A DNA stretch of 64,000 nucleotides, taken from the NCBI RefSeq assembly GCF_014297595.2, contig NZ_CP060414.2, forward strand, positions 1,922,001 to 1,986,000, in the 5' to 3' direction. This document shows, in pieces, positions 44,038 to 54,223 of this stretch. The position numbers and the translations under genes are program-made. The notes under the pieces are model-generated. The model did no database searches and was not told where the DNA came from. It saw nothing but the letters and a program-made list of their open reading frames with translations. Numbering within the stretch: position 1 is the first letter of the stretch; every line of letters begins with the position of its first letter. The DNA comes from Neisseria musculi (GTDB taxonomy: Bacteria; Pseudomonadota; Gammaproteobacteria; Burkholderiales; Neisseriaceae).

Positions 44038-45318
44038 ATGCAAAAACACATTATAACCTTGCTTTGCGCCGTAGGTTTGGCAATTTCCGGCCAAGCTTCG
44101 GCCGCAGCTTTAAAAGTGCGCCCCGATGCGCCCCGGCGCTATGTGGTGAAACCAGGCGACACATTATGGGGCATTTCGGGCAAATACCTTTACAGCCCGT
44201 GGCAGTGGAACCGCCTGTGGGGCGCCAACCGCAATGCCGTGCGCAACCCGCATATGATTTATCCCGGCCAGGTGTTGGTGTTGCGCTATATCAACGGCCG
44301 CCCCGTGCTGGGTTTCGACAAAGCCGTGTCTTACCGCGAAGGCGGCATTCCCGTGGTGAAACTTGCACCGCGTGTGCGCGAAATGTCGGCAGGTTACGGC
44401 ATCCAAACCATTAACGTCAATTTCTACCGCATGTTTATGCAGCACCCGCAGGTGATTCCCCAGGAGCAAACCCAAAACGCACCTCGCTTAATCGACGGCC
44501 CCGACAGCCGCATCCTCTACAGCAAAGGCGACCGCGTATACGCTTACGGCATCACCGAACCCGGGCGCTACTTGGTTTACCGTGCGGTTAAAGACATCAC
44601 CGACCCGGATACCAAAAAATATCTCGGCCAAGAAGTGGTGTTCGGCGGCATCGTGAGCACCCTGCCGCACACCAACAGCGCGCTGGATGCCCGCAGTGAA
44701 AAAGATGTCCGCTCGCTGCCGAGCAACGAATACTACACCCGCCTGCACCCTTTGGTGAAAGTGCCTACCCAAACCGCGCAGCCGATGGTGGTAGAAGAAG
44801 CCGTTTCCGAAGTGCGCAAAGGCGACTTCCTGCTGAAAATAACCGATGAAGCCGACAGCTTCCAAATCATGCCGCACGCACCCAGCCGCCATATCGATGC
44901 CAAAGTAGTATCCATTTTCAACGGTATCGGCGAAGCCGGCCAGTTCCAAACCATCACACTCAACAAAGGTGAAGCAGACGGTTTGGACAAAGGTACGGTA
45001 TTGAGCCTCTACAAACGCAGCCGCCAAACAAAAGTAGAGTTGGAAAACGGCCGAAAAGGCAGCCGCAGCGTAGTGAAATACGTGTCGATTCCGGCCGAAG
45101 AAGCCGGCTTGGCCATGATATACCGCACCGGCCCGAATTTGTCTTCAGCCATTATTTTGGAGAGCTTAACCAGCATCAATATCGGCGATACCGCATCAGA
45201 ACCCGGCCAAGATTTGGACAATATGGCCGATGATACCCCGCATGCGCCGAATGTACCGCAGGAGCCGCACGATACCGAATTAAACGAATACAACATCAAC
45301 AGCAACATCACCCCCTGA
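44038..45318 (+). CDS. LysM-domain exported protein
   Basis: Peptidoglycan-binding exported protein, 426 residues. Signal peptide at about 1-24 (ending GQASAAA); a LysM domain at about 36-82 beginning YVVKPGDTLWGISGKYLY and including MIYPGQVLVL. The remaining 340 residues resemble the conserved domain found with LysM in proteins encoded next to dprA in betaproteobacteria; function unknown. AGGGGAAC lies upstream of the ATG. Followed by a strong intrinsic terminator. Confidence 0.88.
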   Translation: MQKHIITLLCAVGLAISGQASAAALKVRPDAPRRYVVKPGDTLWGISGKYLYSPWQWNRLWGANRNAVRNPHMIYPGQVLVLRYINGRPVLGFDKAVSYREGGIPVVKLAPRVREMSAGYGIQTINVNFYRMFMQHPQVIPQEQTQNAPRLIDGPDSRILYSKGDRVYAYGITEPGRYLVYRAVKDITDPDTKKYLGQEVVFGGIVSTLPHTNSALDARSEKDVRSLPSNEYYTRLHPLVKVPTQTAQPMVVEEAVSEVRKGDFLLKITDEADSFQIMPHAPSRHIDAKVVSIFNGIGEAGQFQTITLNKGEADGLDKGTVLSLYKRSRQTKVELENGRKGSRSVVKYVSIPAEEAGLAMIYRTGPNLSSAIILESLTSINIGDTASEPGQDLDNMADDTPHAPNVPQEPHDTELNEYNINSNITP

Positions 45319-45354
45319 CAAACAGCAAACAGGTCTCATTCAGGCCGTCTGAAA

Positions 45355-45382
45355 AAGGCACGCCCTCACGCGTGCTTTTTTT
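45355..45382 (+). terminator. intrinsic terminator after LysM gene
   Basis: GCACGC, a 6-base loop and GCGTGC are followed by seven T residues. A DUS lies just before the stem. Confidence 0.9.
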
Positions 45383-45447
45383 GTTGCCGTTTTCACCACA
45401 CATTCACCCTTCTGCCACACTTAAATGTAAATAAAACTTCAAAATGA

Positions 45448-45476
45448 TTAACAAACCATTACAAAAAAGATAAAAT
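45448..45476 (+). promoter_or_regulatory. sigma-70 promoter of dprA
   Basis: TTAACA (45448-45453), exactly 17 bases, TAAAAT (45471-45476), 65 bases before the dprA ATG in an AT-rich stretch after the LysM terminator. Confidence 0.7.
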
Positions 45477-45540
45477 CCTAAAAATAAAAAATATCACGGG
45501 CGTTATTAAATGCCCATGCAGACACAACGGGGTTTAAGCC

Positions 45541-46686
45541 ATGAATGATTCAGAACGGCTCGCCTGGATACAGCTTGCCCTCACTCCTTATGTAGGCGCA
45601 GAAAGCTTTTTGGCATTGATCCGGCATTACGGCTCGGCCCGTGCCGCCTTAGCGGCACCGGCCGAATCCGTTCAGAAACTGGTTCGCCACAAACAGGCAG
45701 TTGCAGCATGGGACGGGGATAACGCACCAGCAACCGCCGCCGCAGAAGCCGCACTGGCATGGGAAACACAGGAACATTGCCGGCTGATGCTGCTGGGCGA
45801 CAGCGACTTTCCCATGATGCTCACGGAAGGCATGACTCCACCGCCGCTGCTATTTTTACGCGGTCGCACCGAATTGCTGCACCGCCCCACTGTTGCCGTT
45901 GTCGGCAGCCGCCATGCCACACCGCAGGCAGCAAGGGTTGCCCGCGATTTCAGCCATGCACTGAGCGAAAAAGGAGTAACCGTCATTTCGGGGATGGCTT
46001 GCGGTATCGACACCGCAGCGCACCAAGGCGCATTGCAGGCCAGAGGCGGCACCATTGCCGTTTGGGGAACGGGAATAGACCGCATTTATCCGCAAACGAA
46101 TAAAGCACTGGCCTACCAGATTGCCGAGCAAGGTTTGGTAATCAGCGAGTTTCCGTTGGGAACCCGCCCTCTGGCCGGCAACTTTCCGCGCCGCAACCGC
46201 CTGATTGCCGCTTTGGCACAAGCCGTTTTGGTGGTAGAGGCCGCCACCGAATCCGGGTCGCTGATTACCGCCAAACTGGCCGCAGAAATGGGGCGCGAAG
46301 TGATGGCTGTACCGGGCTCCATCGACAACCCGCACAGCAAAGGCTGCCACAAACTGATAAAAGAAGGTGCCAAACTGGTGGAATGCCTGAACGATATCAT
46401 GCAGGAATGCCCGCAGTTATTGCAGCACACCCCGCCCGAACACCCTGCCCCGCAGGCGGTTCGAAACACCGCGCAACACGAGGAAAACGCCGTAGCGGCC
46501 GCACCTGCCGAACAGCCCGCCGAGCATCCGCTCCTAACGGCTTTAGGCTACAGCCCGGCACACCCCGACAGCCTGGCGCAGGCTTTAAACCTGCCCACCG
46601 CCGAAATCTACGCACAATTGCTTGAGCTCGAGCTGGAAAACCGGGTTGCCGCCTTGCCAGGCGGCCGCTACCAGCGGGTTAAATAA
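45541..46686 (+). CDS. dprA: DNA-processing protein DprA
   Basis: Binds incoming single-stranded DNA and loads RecA during natural transformation, acting in the cytoplasm. 381 residues: N-terminal helical domain, then the DprA Rossmann fold with VVGSRHATPQAARVARD, VISGMACGIDTAAHQGAL, AVWGTGIDRIYPQTNKAL, PRRNRLIAALA and ATESGSLITAKLA, and a winged-helix-like C-terminus. Its presence matches the dense uptake sequences. Likely co-transcribed with smg 19 bases downstream. Confidence 0.96.
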   Translation: MNDSERLAWIQLALTPYVGAESFLALIRHYGSARAALAAPAESVQKLVRHKQAVAAWDGDNAPATAAAEAALAWETQEHCRLMLLGDSDFPMMLTEGMTPPPLLFLRGRTELLHRPTVAVVGSRHATPQAARVARDFSHALSEKGVTVISGMACGIDTAAHQGALQARGGTIAVWGTGIDRIYPQTNKALAYQIAEQGLVISEFPLGTRPLAGNFPRRNRLIAALAQAVLVVEAATESGSLITAKLAAEMGREVMAVPGSIDNPHSKGCHKLIKEGAKLVECLNDIMQECPQLLQHTPPEHPAPQAVRNTAQHEENAVAAAPAEQPAEHPLLTALGYSPAHPDSLAQALNLPTAEIYAQLLELELENRVAALPGGRYQRVK

Positions 46687-46705
46687 CAAAAAACAAGGAA
46701 CCACC

Positions 46706-47161
46706 ATGGCTGATGTTATCGCCTTTTTAATCAAACACTTTTACGACTTAGACGCCTGCCCTGCCCCATCGGATCTGGAGCAGATTCTGGAAGACATCGG
46801 TTTCAGCGATTTGGAAATCAACCAAGCCCTGATGCTGCTCGAAGTGCTGGCCAACAGCCCCGAAGTTGCCGAAACCCGCTACCGCAGCGGTGCCATGCGC
46901 GTTTACCACCACGAAGAAACAGCAGCCCTGCCGCATGATGTGGTCAACCTGCTCTATTTCTTAGACCGCGCCGAAGCCATCAACGGCGAACAACGCGAAT
47001 TTGTGGTGCACGCCTTGGCGCACCTGCCCGCCGAAGACATTACCGTTGATATGGCCAAAGTGCTCACTCTGCTGGTTTTGTGGGCGCATAAATCAGAGCT
47101 GCCCGCATTAATCGGCGCAGAGCTGATGATGGCACTGCGCGGCAAAGCCGTGATGCACTGA
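46706..47161 (+). CDS. smg: Smg/DUF494 family protein
   Basis: Function unknown; conserved in beta- and gammaproteobacteria next to dprA and topA. 151 residues with the family N-terminus MADVIAFLIKHFYDLDACPA, a middle YRSGAMRVYHHEE segment and helical C-terminus. The ATG at 46706 has AAGGAA upstream; an in-frame start inside dprA at 46622 is not supported. An intrinsic terminator follows 14 bases after the stop. Confidence 0.93.
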   Translation: MADVIAFLIKHFYDLDACPAPSDLEQILEDIGFSDLEINQALMLLEVLANSPEVAETRYRSGAMRVYHHEETAALPHDVVNLLYFLDRAEAINGEQREFVVHALAHLPAEDITVDMAKVLTLLVLWAHKSELPALIGAELMMALRGKAVMH

Positions 47162-47175
47162 AACATGCAAAATAT

Positions 47176-47199
47176 CGACAGCCGCGCTGTCGGTTTTTT
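47176..47199 (+). terminator. intrinsic terminator after smg
   Basis: CGACAGC, loop CGC, GCTGTCG, then GTTTTTT. It ends the dprA-smg unit. Confidence 0.88.
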
Positions 47200-47334
47200 G
47201 CGCAGGCAGCCGGACAACACGGCAATCCGCCCGCCTTGCCGCGCGCATTGCCGCAGCCGGACACGTTAAAGCAAAACCAAAAAAACCCGTGCGGCAACGC
47301 CCTTTGCCTCACGGCAATGAAAGAAGCAAACAGA

Positions 47335-47371
47335 AAGGCCGTCTGAAACCCGAAGTTATTCAGACGGCCTT
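47335..47371. terminator. inverted DUS pair
   Basis: AAGGCCGTCTGAA and complement around an 11-base loop, 140 bases beyond the smg terminator and before the small membrane protein gene. Confidence 0.5.
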
Positions 47372-47637
47372 CGGGCACCTGCCGCACCATAAAAATACCA
47401 TAACCATAATTCAAACACTCATTATCGGTAACAGACACCGCCTGTACCACACGGAAAACCCAATCTCACTGCCGGCACCCGCCGTTGCCGCCAGCGTAAG
47501 CAGCCCGCCTGCGCGCAAGCACGCCCGAAACCGCCGCAGCACCGGTACCCGTTTCGTGCGCCGCGCCTGCCGCACGGTTTGCAGCCGGCTCCCTGCTTAC
47601 ATGTTTTGCAACACTTGATTAATACAAAACAGAGATT

Positions 47638-47910
47638 ATGTTACGCATTCCGTTTATTTATTTACTTTATGCCTCCATATTTTCCATCGTACTGACCTCG
47701 GTGGTGATGAGCACGCAAGCCGGTGCCTGCATAGCCCGTATCACGCTGTTTTTGCTGCCCGGCCATCAAAGGCTGCTGCACTTGGGCATTTATCATTTCC
47801 ACACCGTTTTACCGGTATTGTACGTCCACTTTTTGTGGGGGCTGGCAGCAGTTTATCTCTACTGCAAACAAACCAAGCCGGGCAAAAGGCCGTCTGAAAC
47901 CGAAAAATAG
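47638..47910 (+). CDS. small membrane protein, unrecognised
   Basis: Possible 90-residue protein with two hydrophobic segments: YLLYASIFSIVLTSVVMS (about 8-25) and a second at about 61-78 (VLPVLYVHFLWGLAAVYLY), then a basic tail. The last codons run through a DUS (RPSETEK). The ribosome-binding site is poor (AGAG). I do not recognise the family. It may be real because the hydrophobic pattern is coherent and it occupies otherwise empty DNA between smg and topA. Confidence 0.45.
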   Translation: MLRIPFIYLLYASIFSIVLTSVVMSTQAGACIARITLFLLPGHQRLLHLGIYHFHTVLPVLYVHFLWGLAAVYLYCKQTKPGKRPSETEK

Positions 47911-47912
47911 TT

Positions 47913-47942
47913 TTGACAAGCCGCAAAGCCGCATCATATAAA
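47913..47942 (+). promoter_or_regulatory. sigma-70 promoter of topA
   Basis: A perfect TTGACA (47913-47918), 18 bases, TATAAA (47937-47942). It starts 3 bases after the small membrane protein gene. The resulting leader of about 135 bases includes a large hairpin. Confidence 0.75.
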
Positions 47943-48002
47943 TAATAATAGACACAGGCGGCGCACCATTCAAACCGCCGCGCCGCACAACCCTAAAATA
48001 TT

Positions 48003-48044
48003 TTTTCAGACGGCCTGCCGGAAACACGGCAGGCCGTCTGAAAA
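48003..48044 (+). promoter_or_regulatory. perfect 18-bp hairpin in the topA leader
   Basis: TTTTCAGACGGCCTGCCG, loop GAAACA and the exact complement lie between the topA promoter and start codon. The stem comprises two inverted DUS. No T run follows, so full termination is unlikely; a regulatory or RNA-stability role is possible. Confidence 0.7.
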
Positions 48045-48087
48045 CCCAAACCACTTTGCTTGTTTGACAACATTCAGGAAACCGACC

Positions 48088-50397
48088 ATGGCAAAAAATC
48101 TTTTGATTGTGGAGTCGCCCTCCAAAGCCAAAACACTGAAAAAATATCTCGGCAGCGAGTTTGAAATTCTTGCTTCCTACGGCCATGTGCGCGATTTGGT
48201 GCCGAAAAACGGCGCGGTGGATCCCGACAACCACTTTGCCATGAAATACGAGCTGGTTGCCCGCAATGCCAAGCATGTCGATGCCATCGTAACCGCTGCC
48301 AAAAAAGCCGACAATCTCTATCTGGCCACCGACCCCGACAGGGAAGGCGAAGCCATTTCATGGCATTTGCAGGAAATCCTCAAAAGCAAACGCGGCCTGG
48401 GCAACATTCGACCGCAGCGCGTGGTGTTTCACGAAATTACCAAAAATGCCGTGCTCGAAGCCATCGCCCGCCCGCGCGGTATCGAAACCAACCTGGTCGA
48501 TGCCCAGCAGGCGCGCCGTGCGCTCGATTATCTGGTCGGCTTCAACCTCTCGCCGCTGTTGTGGAAAAAAATCCGCCGCGGCCTGAGCGCCGGCCGTGTG
48601 CAAAGCCCCGCCCTGCGCCTGATTTGCGAACGCGAAAACGAAATCCGCGCCTTTGAAGCGCAGGAATACTGGACGCTCCATCTCGACAGCCACAAAGGCC
48701 GCAGCAGATTTACCGCCAAATTGGTGCAATATAAAGGCGAAAAGCTCGAGCAGTTCTCGCTGCCGTCTGAAACCTCGCAAGCCGAAGTGTTGGCCGCCCT
48801 GCAGGGCAAAAGCGCGCAAGTTGCCGCCATCGAAAAGAAAAAGCGCAGCCGCAACCCCGCCGCACCGTTCACCACCTCCACCATGCAGCAGGATGCCGTG
48901 CGCAAACTGGGCATGACCACCGACCGCACCATGCGCACCGCCCAACAGCTCTACGAAGGCATCGATGTCGGCCAGGGCGCCACCGGCCTGATAACCTATA
49001 TGCGCACCGACAGCGTTACCCTGTCGCAAGAAGCCCTCACCGAAATCCGACACTACATCGAAAACAAAATCGGCAAAGACTATCTGCCTGCTGCGGCCAA
49101 ACAATACAAAACCAAATCCAAAAACGCCCAAGAAGCGCACGAAGCCGTGCGCCCCACCTCGGTGTACCGCACACCCGAGAGCGTGAAGCCGTTTTTAACC
49201 GCCGACCAGTTCAAACTCTACCAAATGATTTGGCAGCGCACCGTTGCCTGCCAGATGGCACCCGCCAGATTCGACCAAACCACCGTGGATATCGCCGTGG
49301 GCGAAGGCATCTTCCGCGTAACCGGCCAAGTGCAGACCTTCGCCGGCTTCTTGAGCGTGTATGAAGAAAGCACCGATGAAGAAAACGAGGGCGGAGAAAA
49401 CAAAAAACTGCCCGAAATGGCCGAAGGCGAAACCCTGCCTGTTGATAAGCTCTACGGCGAACAACACTTCACCACCCCGCCGCCGCGCTTCAACGAAGCC
49501 ACGCTGGTGAAAGCACTCGAAGAATACGGCATCGGCCGCCCTTCCACCTACGCCAGCATTATTTCTACACTCAAAGACCGCGAATACGTTACCCTGGAGC
49601 AAAAACGCTTCGCCCCCACCGACACCGGCGACATCGTCAACAAATTCCTCACCGAACACTTCGCCCAATACGTTGATTACCACTTCACCGCCAAACTCGA
49701 AGACCAACTGGACGAAATCGCCGGCGGCAAACGCGAGTGGATACCGGTGATGGACAAATTCTGGAAAGGCTTTCACAAACAGGTTGAAGAAAAAGAAGGC
49801 ATCGAGCGCGCCAAATTCACCACCGAAGAGCTCGATGAAACCTGCCCCCGGTGCGGCAACCACCAACTGCAAATCAAGTTCGGCCGCAACGGCCGCTTCG
49901 TTGCCTGCGCCGGCTACCCCGAATGCGGCTACACCCGAAACGTTGGCGAAACCGCCCAGCAGGCCGCCGAGCGCGCCGCGCAGGAAGCCGCCGAGCAGGC
50001 CGAGCTCGAAGGCCGCCAATGCCCCAAATGCGGCGGGCAGCTGGTTTACAAATACAGCCGCACCGGCAGCAAATTCATCGGCTGCGCCAACTACCCCAAA
50101 TGCAAACACATCGAACCGCTGGAAAAACCCAAAGACACCGGCGTTGAATGCCCGCAGTGCAAAAAAGGGCATCTGGTAGAGCGCAAATCGCGCTACGGCA
50201 AGCTGTTTTACAGCTGCAGCACCTACCCCGACTGCAACTACGCCGTCTGGAACCCGCCCCTGTCAGAAACCTGCCCCCAATGCCGATGGCCGGTGTTAAC
50301 CGTCAAAACCACCAAACGCTGGGGCGTGGAAAAAGTCTGCCCGCAGAAAGAATGCGGCTGGAAAGAGCAAATCGAGCCGCCCGCGCCGAAGGCGTGA
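48088..50397 (+). CDS. topA: DNA topoisomerase I
   Basis: Type IA topoisomerase that relaxes negative supercoils. 769 residues: TOPRIM domain with IVESPSKAKTL and the acidic TDPDREGEA (81-89); catalytic Y304 in ITYMRTDS; YGIGRPSTYASII later. The C-terminal third has four or so zinc-ribbon repeats with cysteine pairs (CPRCGN, CPKCGGQ, CPQCKKG, CPQCRW). The ATG at 48088 gives MAKNLLIVESPSK; upstream in-frame codons are unsupported. Confidence 0.97.
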   Translation: MAKNLLIVESPSKAKTLKKYLGSEFEILASYGHVRDLVPKNGAVDPDNHFAMKYELVARNAKHVDAIVTAAKKADNLYLATDPDREGEAISWHLQEILKSKRGLGNIRPQRVVFHEITKNAVLEAIARPRGIETNLVDAQQARRALDYLVGFNLSPLLWKKIRRGLSAGRVQSPALRLICERENEIRAFEAQEYWTLHLDSHKGRSRFTAKLVQYKGEKLEQFSLPSETSQAEVLAALQGKSAQVAAIEKKKRSRNPAAPFTTSTMQQDAVRKLGMTTDRTMRTAQQLYEGIDVGQGATGLITYMRTDSVTLSQEALTEIRHYIENKIGKDYLPAAAKQYKTKSKNAQEAHEAVRPTSVYRTPESVKPFLTADQFKLYQMIWQRTVACQMAPARFDQTTVDIAVGEGIFRVTGQVQTFAGFLSVYEESTDEENEGGENKKLPEMAEGETLPVDKLYGEQHFTTPPPRFNEATLVKALEEYGIGRPSTYASIISTLKDREYVTLEQKRFAPTDTGDIVNKFLTEHFAQYVDYHFTAKLEDQLDEIAGGKREWIPVMDKFWKGFHKQVEEKEGIERAKFTTEELDETCPRCGNHQLQIKFGRNGRFVACAGYPECGYTRNVGETAQQAAERAAQEAAEQAELEGRQCPKCGGQLVYKYSRTGSKFIGCANYPKCKHIEPLEKPKDTGVECPQCKKGHLVERKSRYGKLFYSCSTYPDCNYAVWNPPLSETCPQCRWPVLTVKTTKRWGVEKVCPQKECGWKEQIEPPAPKA

Positions 50398-50422
50398 TGA
50401 TTGGCTGCAATTGAACTAACAG

Positions 50423-50450
50423 AGGCCGTCTGAAAACTTTCAGACGGCCT
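50423..50450 (+). terminator. inverted DUS pair after topA
   Basis: AGGCCGTCTGAAA-type arms in exact inverted repeat with a 2-base loop, 25 bases after the topA stop. Confidence 0.7.
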
Positions 50451-50581
50451 GGCAGCAGAGCAACGACAAGCAAAACAAAGCGGCCAAACCGTCTGAAAAC
50501 AAATGCTGCGCCGTGCTTGCGCCGCCAAACCTTTTCAGACGGCCTCTGCTTGATAACCCCCTTTCCCCCCACCTGAACACT

Positions 50582-51151
50582 ATGAAACACGCCAAACACC
50601 AAAACCAGATCCGCATCATCGGCGGCAGCTGCCGGGGCAGGAAGCTGCATTTCAACGGTGCCGCCGGCCTGCGCCCCACGCCCGACAGCGTGCGCGAGCG
50701 TTTGTTTAACTGGCTGGGGCAGGATTTGGCCGGAAAGAGGGTATTGGATTTGTTTGCCGGCAGCGGGGCGCTGGGGCTGGAAGCGGCTTCGCGCCATGCG
50801 GCTTCGGTGGTGCTGGTGGAAAACAACCGCCGCACGCTGCAAACCCTTGCGGGCAATATCTGCGCGTTGGGTTTGAAACAGGTGCAAACCGTGTATTCAG
50901 ACGGCCTGCTTTATCTGAAACACAGCCGTGAAATGTTTGACACGGTGTTGCTGGATCCGCCTTTCAACTGGCAGCAATGGCCGGATGTGTTTGCGCTGCT
51001 GCAAGGCCGTCTGAACACCGGAGCGATGGTTTATATTGAAGCGGGCAGGCTGCCGCCGTTTCCCGAGTGGCTCGCGCCGTATCGCGAAGGCAAAGCGGGA
51101 ATGAGCAGGTTTGCGCTGGGGGTGTATGACGGCGGCGGCATTGCAGCTTGA
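50582..51151 (+). CDS. rsmD: 16S rRNA (guanine-966-N2)-methyltransferase
   Basis: Methylates G966 of 16S rRNA. 189 residues: RIIGGSCRGRKLHF, LRPTPDSVRERLFNWL, the SAM-binding VLDLFAGSGALGLEAASR, and catalytic DPPF in TVLLDPPFNW. All are standard for RsmD. ATG at 50582 begins just before the conserved core; the upstream frame to 50513 is not supported. A DUS is embedded in the coding sequence (VYSDGLLYL). Confidence 0.95.
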   Translation: MKHAKHQNQIRIIGGSCRGRKLHFNGAAGLRPTPDSVRERLFNWLGQDLAGKRVLDLFAGSGALGLEAASRHAASVVLVENNRRTLQTLAGNICALGLKQVQTVYSDGLLYLKHSREMFDTVLLDPPFNWQQWPDVFALLQGRLNTGAMVYIEAGRLPPFPEWLAPYREGKAGMSRFALGVYDGGGIAA

Positions 51152-51512
51152 GAAGCGTGAATCTGCCGGCCGCTGCGGCTTTTCGATAGGCTGCGAAGAT
51201 TTGCCGATAGGTGTGTTTTCCCATTTCAGGCACAGCCGTTCCCGGAGAAAGCGGTGCCGGCACTCCCCTGCGGCTGTATGCCGGAAAACCGAGTATTTTA
51301 ATCCTAATGACTGACAAAGTCAGCATTTGCAGCCAAGGGCTTTTTCTGCATCAAATAAATCACAGATTCCCGATTGGCCGTGTAAATAAATTTTATAATG
51401 CCGTCTGAAAAACCCAACCGGCATTACAAAGCTGCCGCTGCCGGGTTAAAAATCCGCCCCGGCCGCCGTGTTTTCCAACCTTTCTTTCAGCCTGCCCCAG
51501 GAGTGCCTTTTC
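51152..51512. other. intergenic region between rsmD and serine transporter
   Basis: No gene seen. A TATAAT at 51394-51399 may be part of the sdaC-like promoter but lacks a well-placed -35 box. It directly abuts an ATGCCGTCTGAA at 51399-51410, the one clear AT-type uptake sequence I noted. A small TGAC-AAA-GTCA hairpin lies near 51310-51320. Confidence 0.5.
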
Positions 51513-52781
51513 ATGAGCCCCCAACCCTCAAGCCTGCAACACACCCGCAAATGGAACAAATTCGACCTGCTTTGGATTCTCAACCTGTTTGGCACCGCCG
51601 TTGGCGCAGGAGTTCTGTTTCTGCCCATCAATGCCGGTATGGGCGGCTTCTGGCCGCTGGTGCTGATGGCTGCCATTGTCGGGCCGATGACGTATTTCTC
51701 CCACAGGGGGCTGGCGCGTTTTGTGGCCTCTTCCGCCAAGCCCGGCAGCGACATCACCGAAGTGGTTGAAGAGCATTTCGGCTCCGCCGCCGGAAAGCTG
51801 ATTACCCTGCTCTATTTCTTTGCGATTTTCCCCATTCTGCTGATTTACGGCAACAGCGTTACCAACACGGTGGATTCCTTTATCGTCAATCAGATGGGCA
51901 TGGCTTCTCCGCCGCGCGCGCTGCTCTCGCTGGTTTTGATTGCATCACTTATCGGCATTTTGCTGCTGGGCGAGCGCATTGTGTTGAAAGTAACCGAATG
52001 GCTGGTTTACCCGCTGGTGCTGATTCTGTTTTTTCTGTCGGTGTATCTGATTCCGCACTGGAACGCCGCCTCGCTTTCGGTAATGCCCGATGCCGGCATT
52101 TTTATCTCTACTTTGTGGATTACCATTCCGGTATTGGTGTTTTCGTTTAACCATTCTCCGGCCATTTCTTCTTTTGTGCTCTCGCAGCAGCGCGAATATC
52201 AAAACCCTGAAACAACCGACTATCATGCCTGCCGCACGCTGAAGGGCACTTCGACCGTGCTGCTGGTGTTTGTGATGTTTTTCGTGTTCAGCTGCGTGCT
52301 GACTTTAACCCCCTCCGAACTGGCGGCGGCAAAAGAGCAGAACATTTCGGTGTTGTCGTTTCTCGCCAACAAATTTGAAAACCCCTATATTTCGTATCTC
52401 AGCCCCCTGATTGCATTTTTAGCCATCACCAGCTCGTTTTTCGGGCACTACATGGGTGCAAAAGAAGGCTTGGAAGGGCTGTATATCAAAATGAAGCAAG
52501 GCTCGGGCTCTGATGCCGTCAACCGCAAAAAGCTGAATCTGGTTTCCGCCGTGTTTTTCCTGCTGACCCTGTGGGCGGTGGCCATTATCAACCCGAGCAT
52601 TTTGGGCTTGATTGAATCGCTGGGCGGCCCCATCATTGCCATGATTCTCTTCATCATGCCCATGTATGCCGTGCGCAAAGTACCCGCCATGCGCCGCTTT
52701 CAAGGCAAAGCCAGCAATGTGTTTGTGGTGGTGATGGGCATCATGGCCATTTCCAATATTGTTTACAGCCTGATTTTTTAA
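51513..52781 (+). CDS. sdaC: amino acid permease, probable serine transporter (HAAAP family)
   Basis: Inner-membrane amino-acid/proton symporter of the hydroxy and aromatic amino acid permease family. 422 residues, about 11 hydrophobic helices, with the N-terminal [20 protein letters not shown] and [13 protein letters not shown] signatures. AGGAG lies 10 bases before ATG 51513. sdaA follows 39 bases downstream, so serine is the likely substrate (inference from context). Symbol given by analogy. Confidence 0.85.
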   Translation: MSPQPSSLQHTRKWNKFDLLWILNLFGTAVGAGVLFLPINAGMGGFWPLVLMAAIVGPMTYFSHRGLARFVASSAKPGSDITEVVEEHFGSAAGKLITLLYFFAIFPILLIYGNSVTNTVDSFIVNQMGMASPPRALLSLVLIASLIGILLLGERIVLKVTEWLVYPLVLILFFLSVYLIPHWNAASLSVMPDAGIFISTLWITIPVLVFSFNHSPAISSFVLSQQREYQNPETTDYHACRTLKGTSTVLLVFVMFFVFSCVLTLTPSELAAAKEQNISVLSFLANKFENPYISYLSPLIAFLAITSSFFGHYMGAKEGLEGLYIKMKQGSGSDAVNRKKLNLVSAVFFLLTLWAVAIINPSILGLIESLGGPIIAMILFIMPMYAVRKVPAMRRFQGKASNVFVVVMGIMAISNIVYSLIF

Positions 52782-52820
52782 TACACCGCCAATATTTTGC
52801 ACCCACACACAGGTAACACC

Positions 52821-54185
52821 ATGATCAGCATATTCGATATGTTTAAAGTCGGCATCGGCCCCTCCAGCTCGCACACCGTAGGCCCGATGAAAGCCGGAAA
52901 GCAGTTTGTCGATGACTTGGCCGCCCGCAATCTGTTGCAGCAAACCGACCATATCCGCGCCGATGTTTACGGCTCACTCTCGCTCACCGGCGTGGGGCAC
53001 GGCACCGACACCGCCATCATCATGGGGCTGGCCGGCTATCTGCCCGACACCGTAGATATCGATCTGATTGCCGGCTTTATCGCCGAAGTGAAGGCAGGCG
53101 GCCGTCTGAATATTGCACTGGGCACGCGAAACGTGCGCTTCGAATACCTGAAAGATATGGTGTTCCACAGCAGCTTTCTGCCGCTGCACGAAAACGGTAT
53201 GACCCTCACCGCCTTTTCAGACGGCCTCGAAATCTACCGCCAAACCTATTATTCCATCGGCGGCGGCTTTATTGTCGATGAAGCGGGCTTCGGCGCGGCA
53301 AAAGAAACGCCCCCTGCCGTTCCCCACCCCTACCGCAACGCCGCCGACATCGTCCGCCACTGCAACAGCAACGGCATTTCGATTTCTTCGATGACCCTGC
53401 GCAACGAAGCCGCCCTGCGCAGCCGCGAAGAAGTCGAGCAGTATCTGCAATATATCTGGCAAACCATGACCGCCTGCATCGAGCGCGGCCTCGCCACCGA
53501 AGGCATCCTCCCCGGCCCGTTGAAACTGGCGCGCCGCGCCAACGGCCTTTACCGCTGGCTTTCGGCCAACCAAACCCTGCAAAACGACCCGATGCAGATT
53601 ATCGACTGGGTGAATATGTATGCGCTGGCGGTAAACGAAGAAAACGCCGCCGGCGGGCGGGTGGTTACCGCCCCCACCAACGGCGCCTGCGGCATCGTGC
53701 CTGCCGTGTTGATGTATTACCACAAATTCGTTTCCCCGCTCACGCCCGACACCATCGGCCGCTATCTGCTCAGCGCAGGCGTTATCGGCTCGCTCTATAA
53801 AATGAACGCTTCCATCTCGGGTGCCGAAGTCGGCTGCCAGGGCGAAGTGGGCGTTGCCTGCTCGATGGCGGCGGCCGGGCTGGCCGAAATTTTCGGCGGC
53901 ACGCCCGAGCGGGTCTGCTCCGCCGCAGAAATCGCCATGGAACACAACCTCGGCCTCACCTGCGACCCCGTGGGCGGCCAAGTGCAGGTACCCTGCATCG
54001 AGCGCAACGCCATCGGCGCGGTGAAAGCCATCAACGCCGCCAGAATGGCTCTGCGCCGCACCAGCGCACCGCAGGTGGATTTAGACAAAGTGATTGAAAC
54101 CATGTATGAAACCGGCAAAGATATGAACGCCAAATACCGCGAAACCTCCAAAGGCGGGCTGGCCATCAAAATCGTGTGCAATTGA
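52821..54185 (+). CDS. sdaA: L-serine dehydratase (Fe-S dependent)
   Basis: Deaminates L-serine to pyruvate and ammonia with a 4Fe-4S cluster. 454 residues, single-chain type: the beta domain starts [20 protein letters not shown] and the alpha domain has [32 protein letters not shown] and [20 protein letters not shown], which include the cluster cysteines. Co-oriented with the permease, forming a serine uptake and degradation unit. Two DUS lie inside the gene. Confidence 0.96.
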   Translation: MISIFDMFKVGIGPSSSHTVGPMKAGKQFVDDLAARNLLQQTDHIRADVYGSLSLTGVGHGTDTAIIMGLAGYLPDTVDIDLIAGFIAEVKAGGRLNIALGTRNVRFEYLKDMVFHSSFLPLHENGMTLTAFSDGLEIYRQTYYSIGGGFIVDEAGFGAAKETPPAVPHPYRNAADIVRHCNSNGISISSMTLRNEAALRSREEVEQYLQYIWQTMTACIERGLATEGILPGPLKLARRANGLYRWLSANQTLQNDPMQIIDWVNMYALAVNEENAAGGRVVTAPTNGACGIVPAVLMYYHKFVSPLTPDTIGRYLLSAGVIGSLYKMNASISGAEVGCQGEVGVACSMAAAGLAEIFGGTPERVCSAAEIAMEHNLGLTCDPVGGQVQVPCIERNAIGAVKAINAARMALRRTSAPQVDLDKVIETMYETGKDMNAKYRETSKGGLAIKIVCN

Positions 54186-54223
54186 TGCTTTGAGTGCTGT
54201 TGAAAACGCTGCAGGCAATACGG

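Larger units (their letters stand above)
47162..47637. other. intergenic region after smg
   Basis: No supported gene. Contains the smg terminator and an inverted DUS pair at 47335-47371. Arg/Ala-rich short frames lack start signals. Confidence 0.5.
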
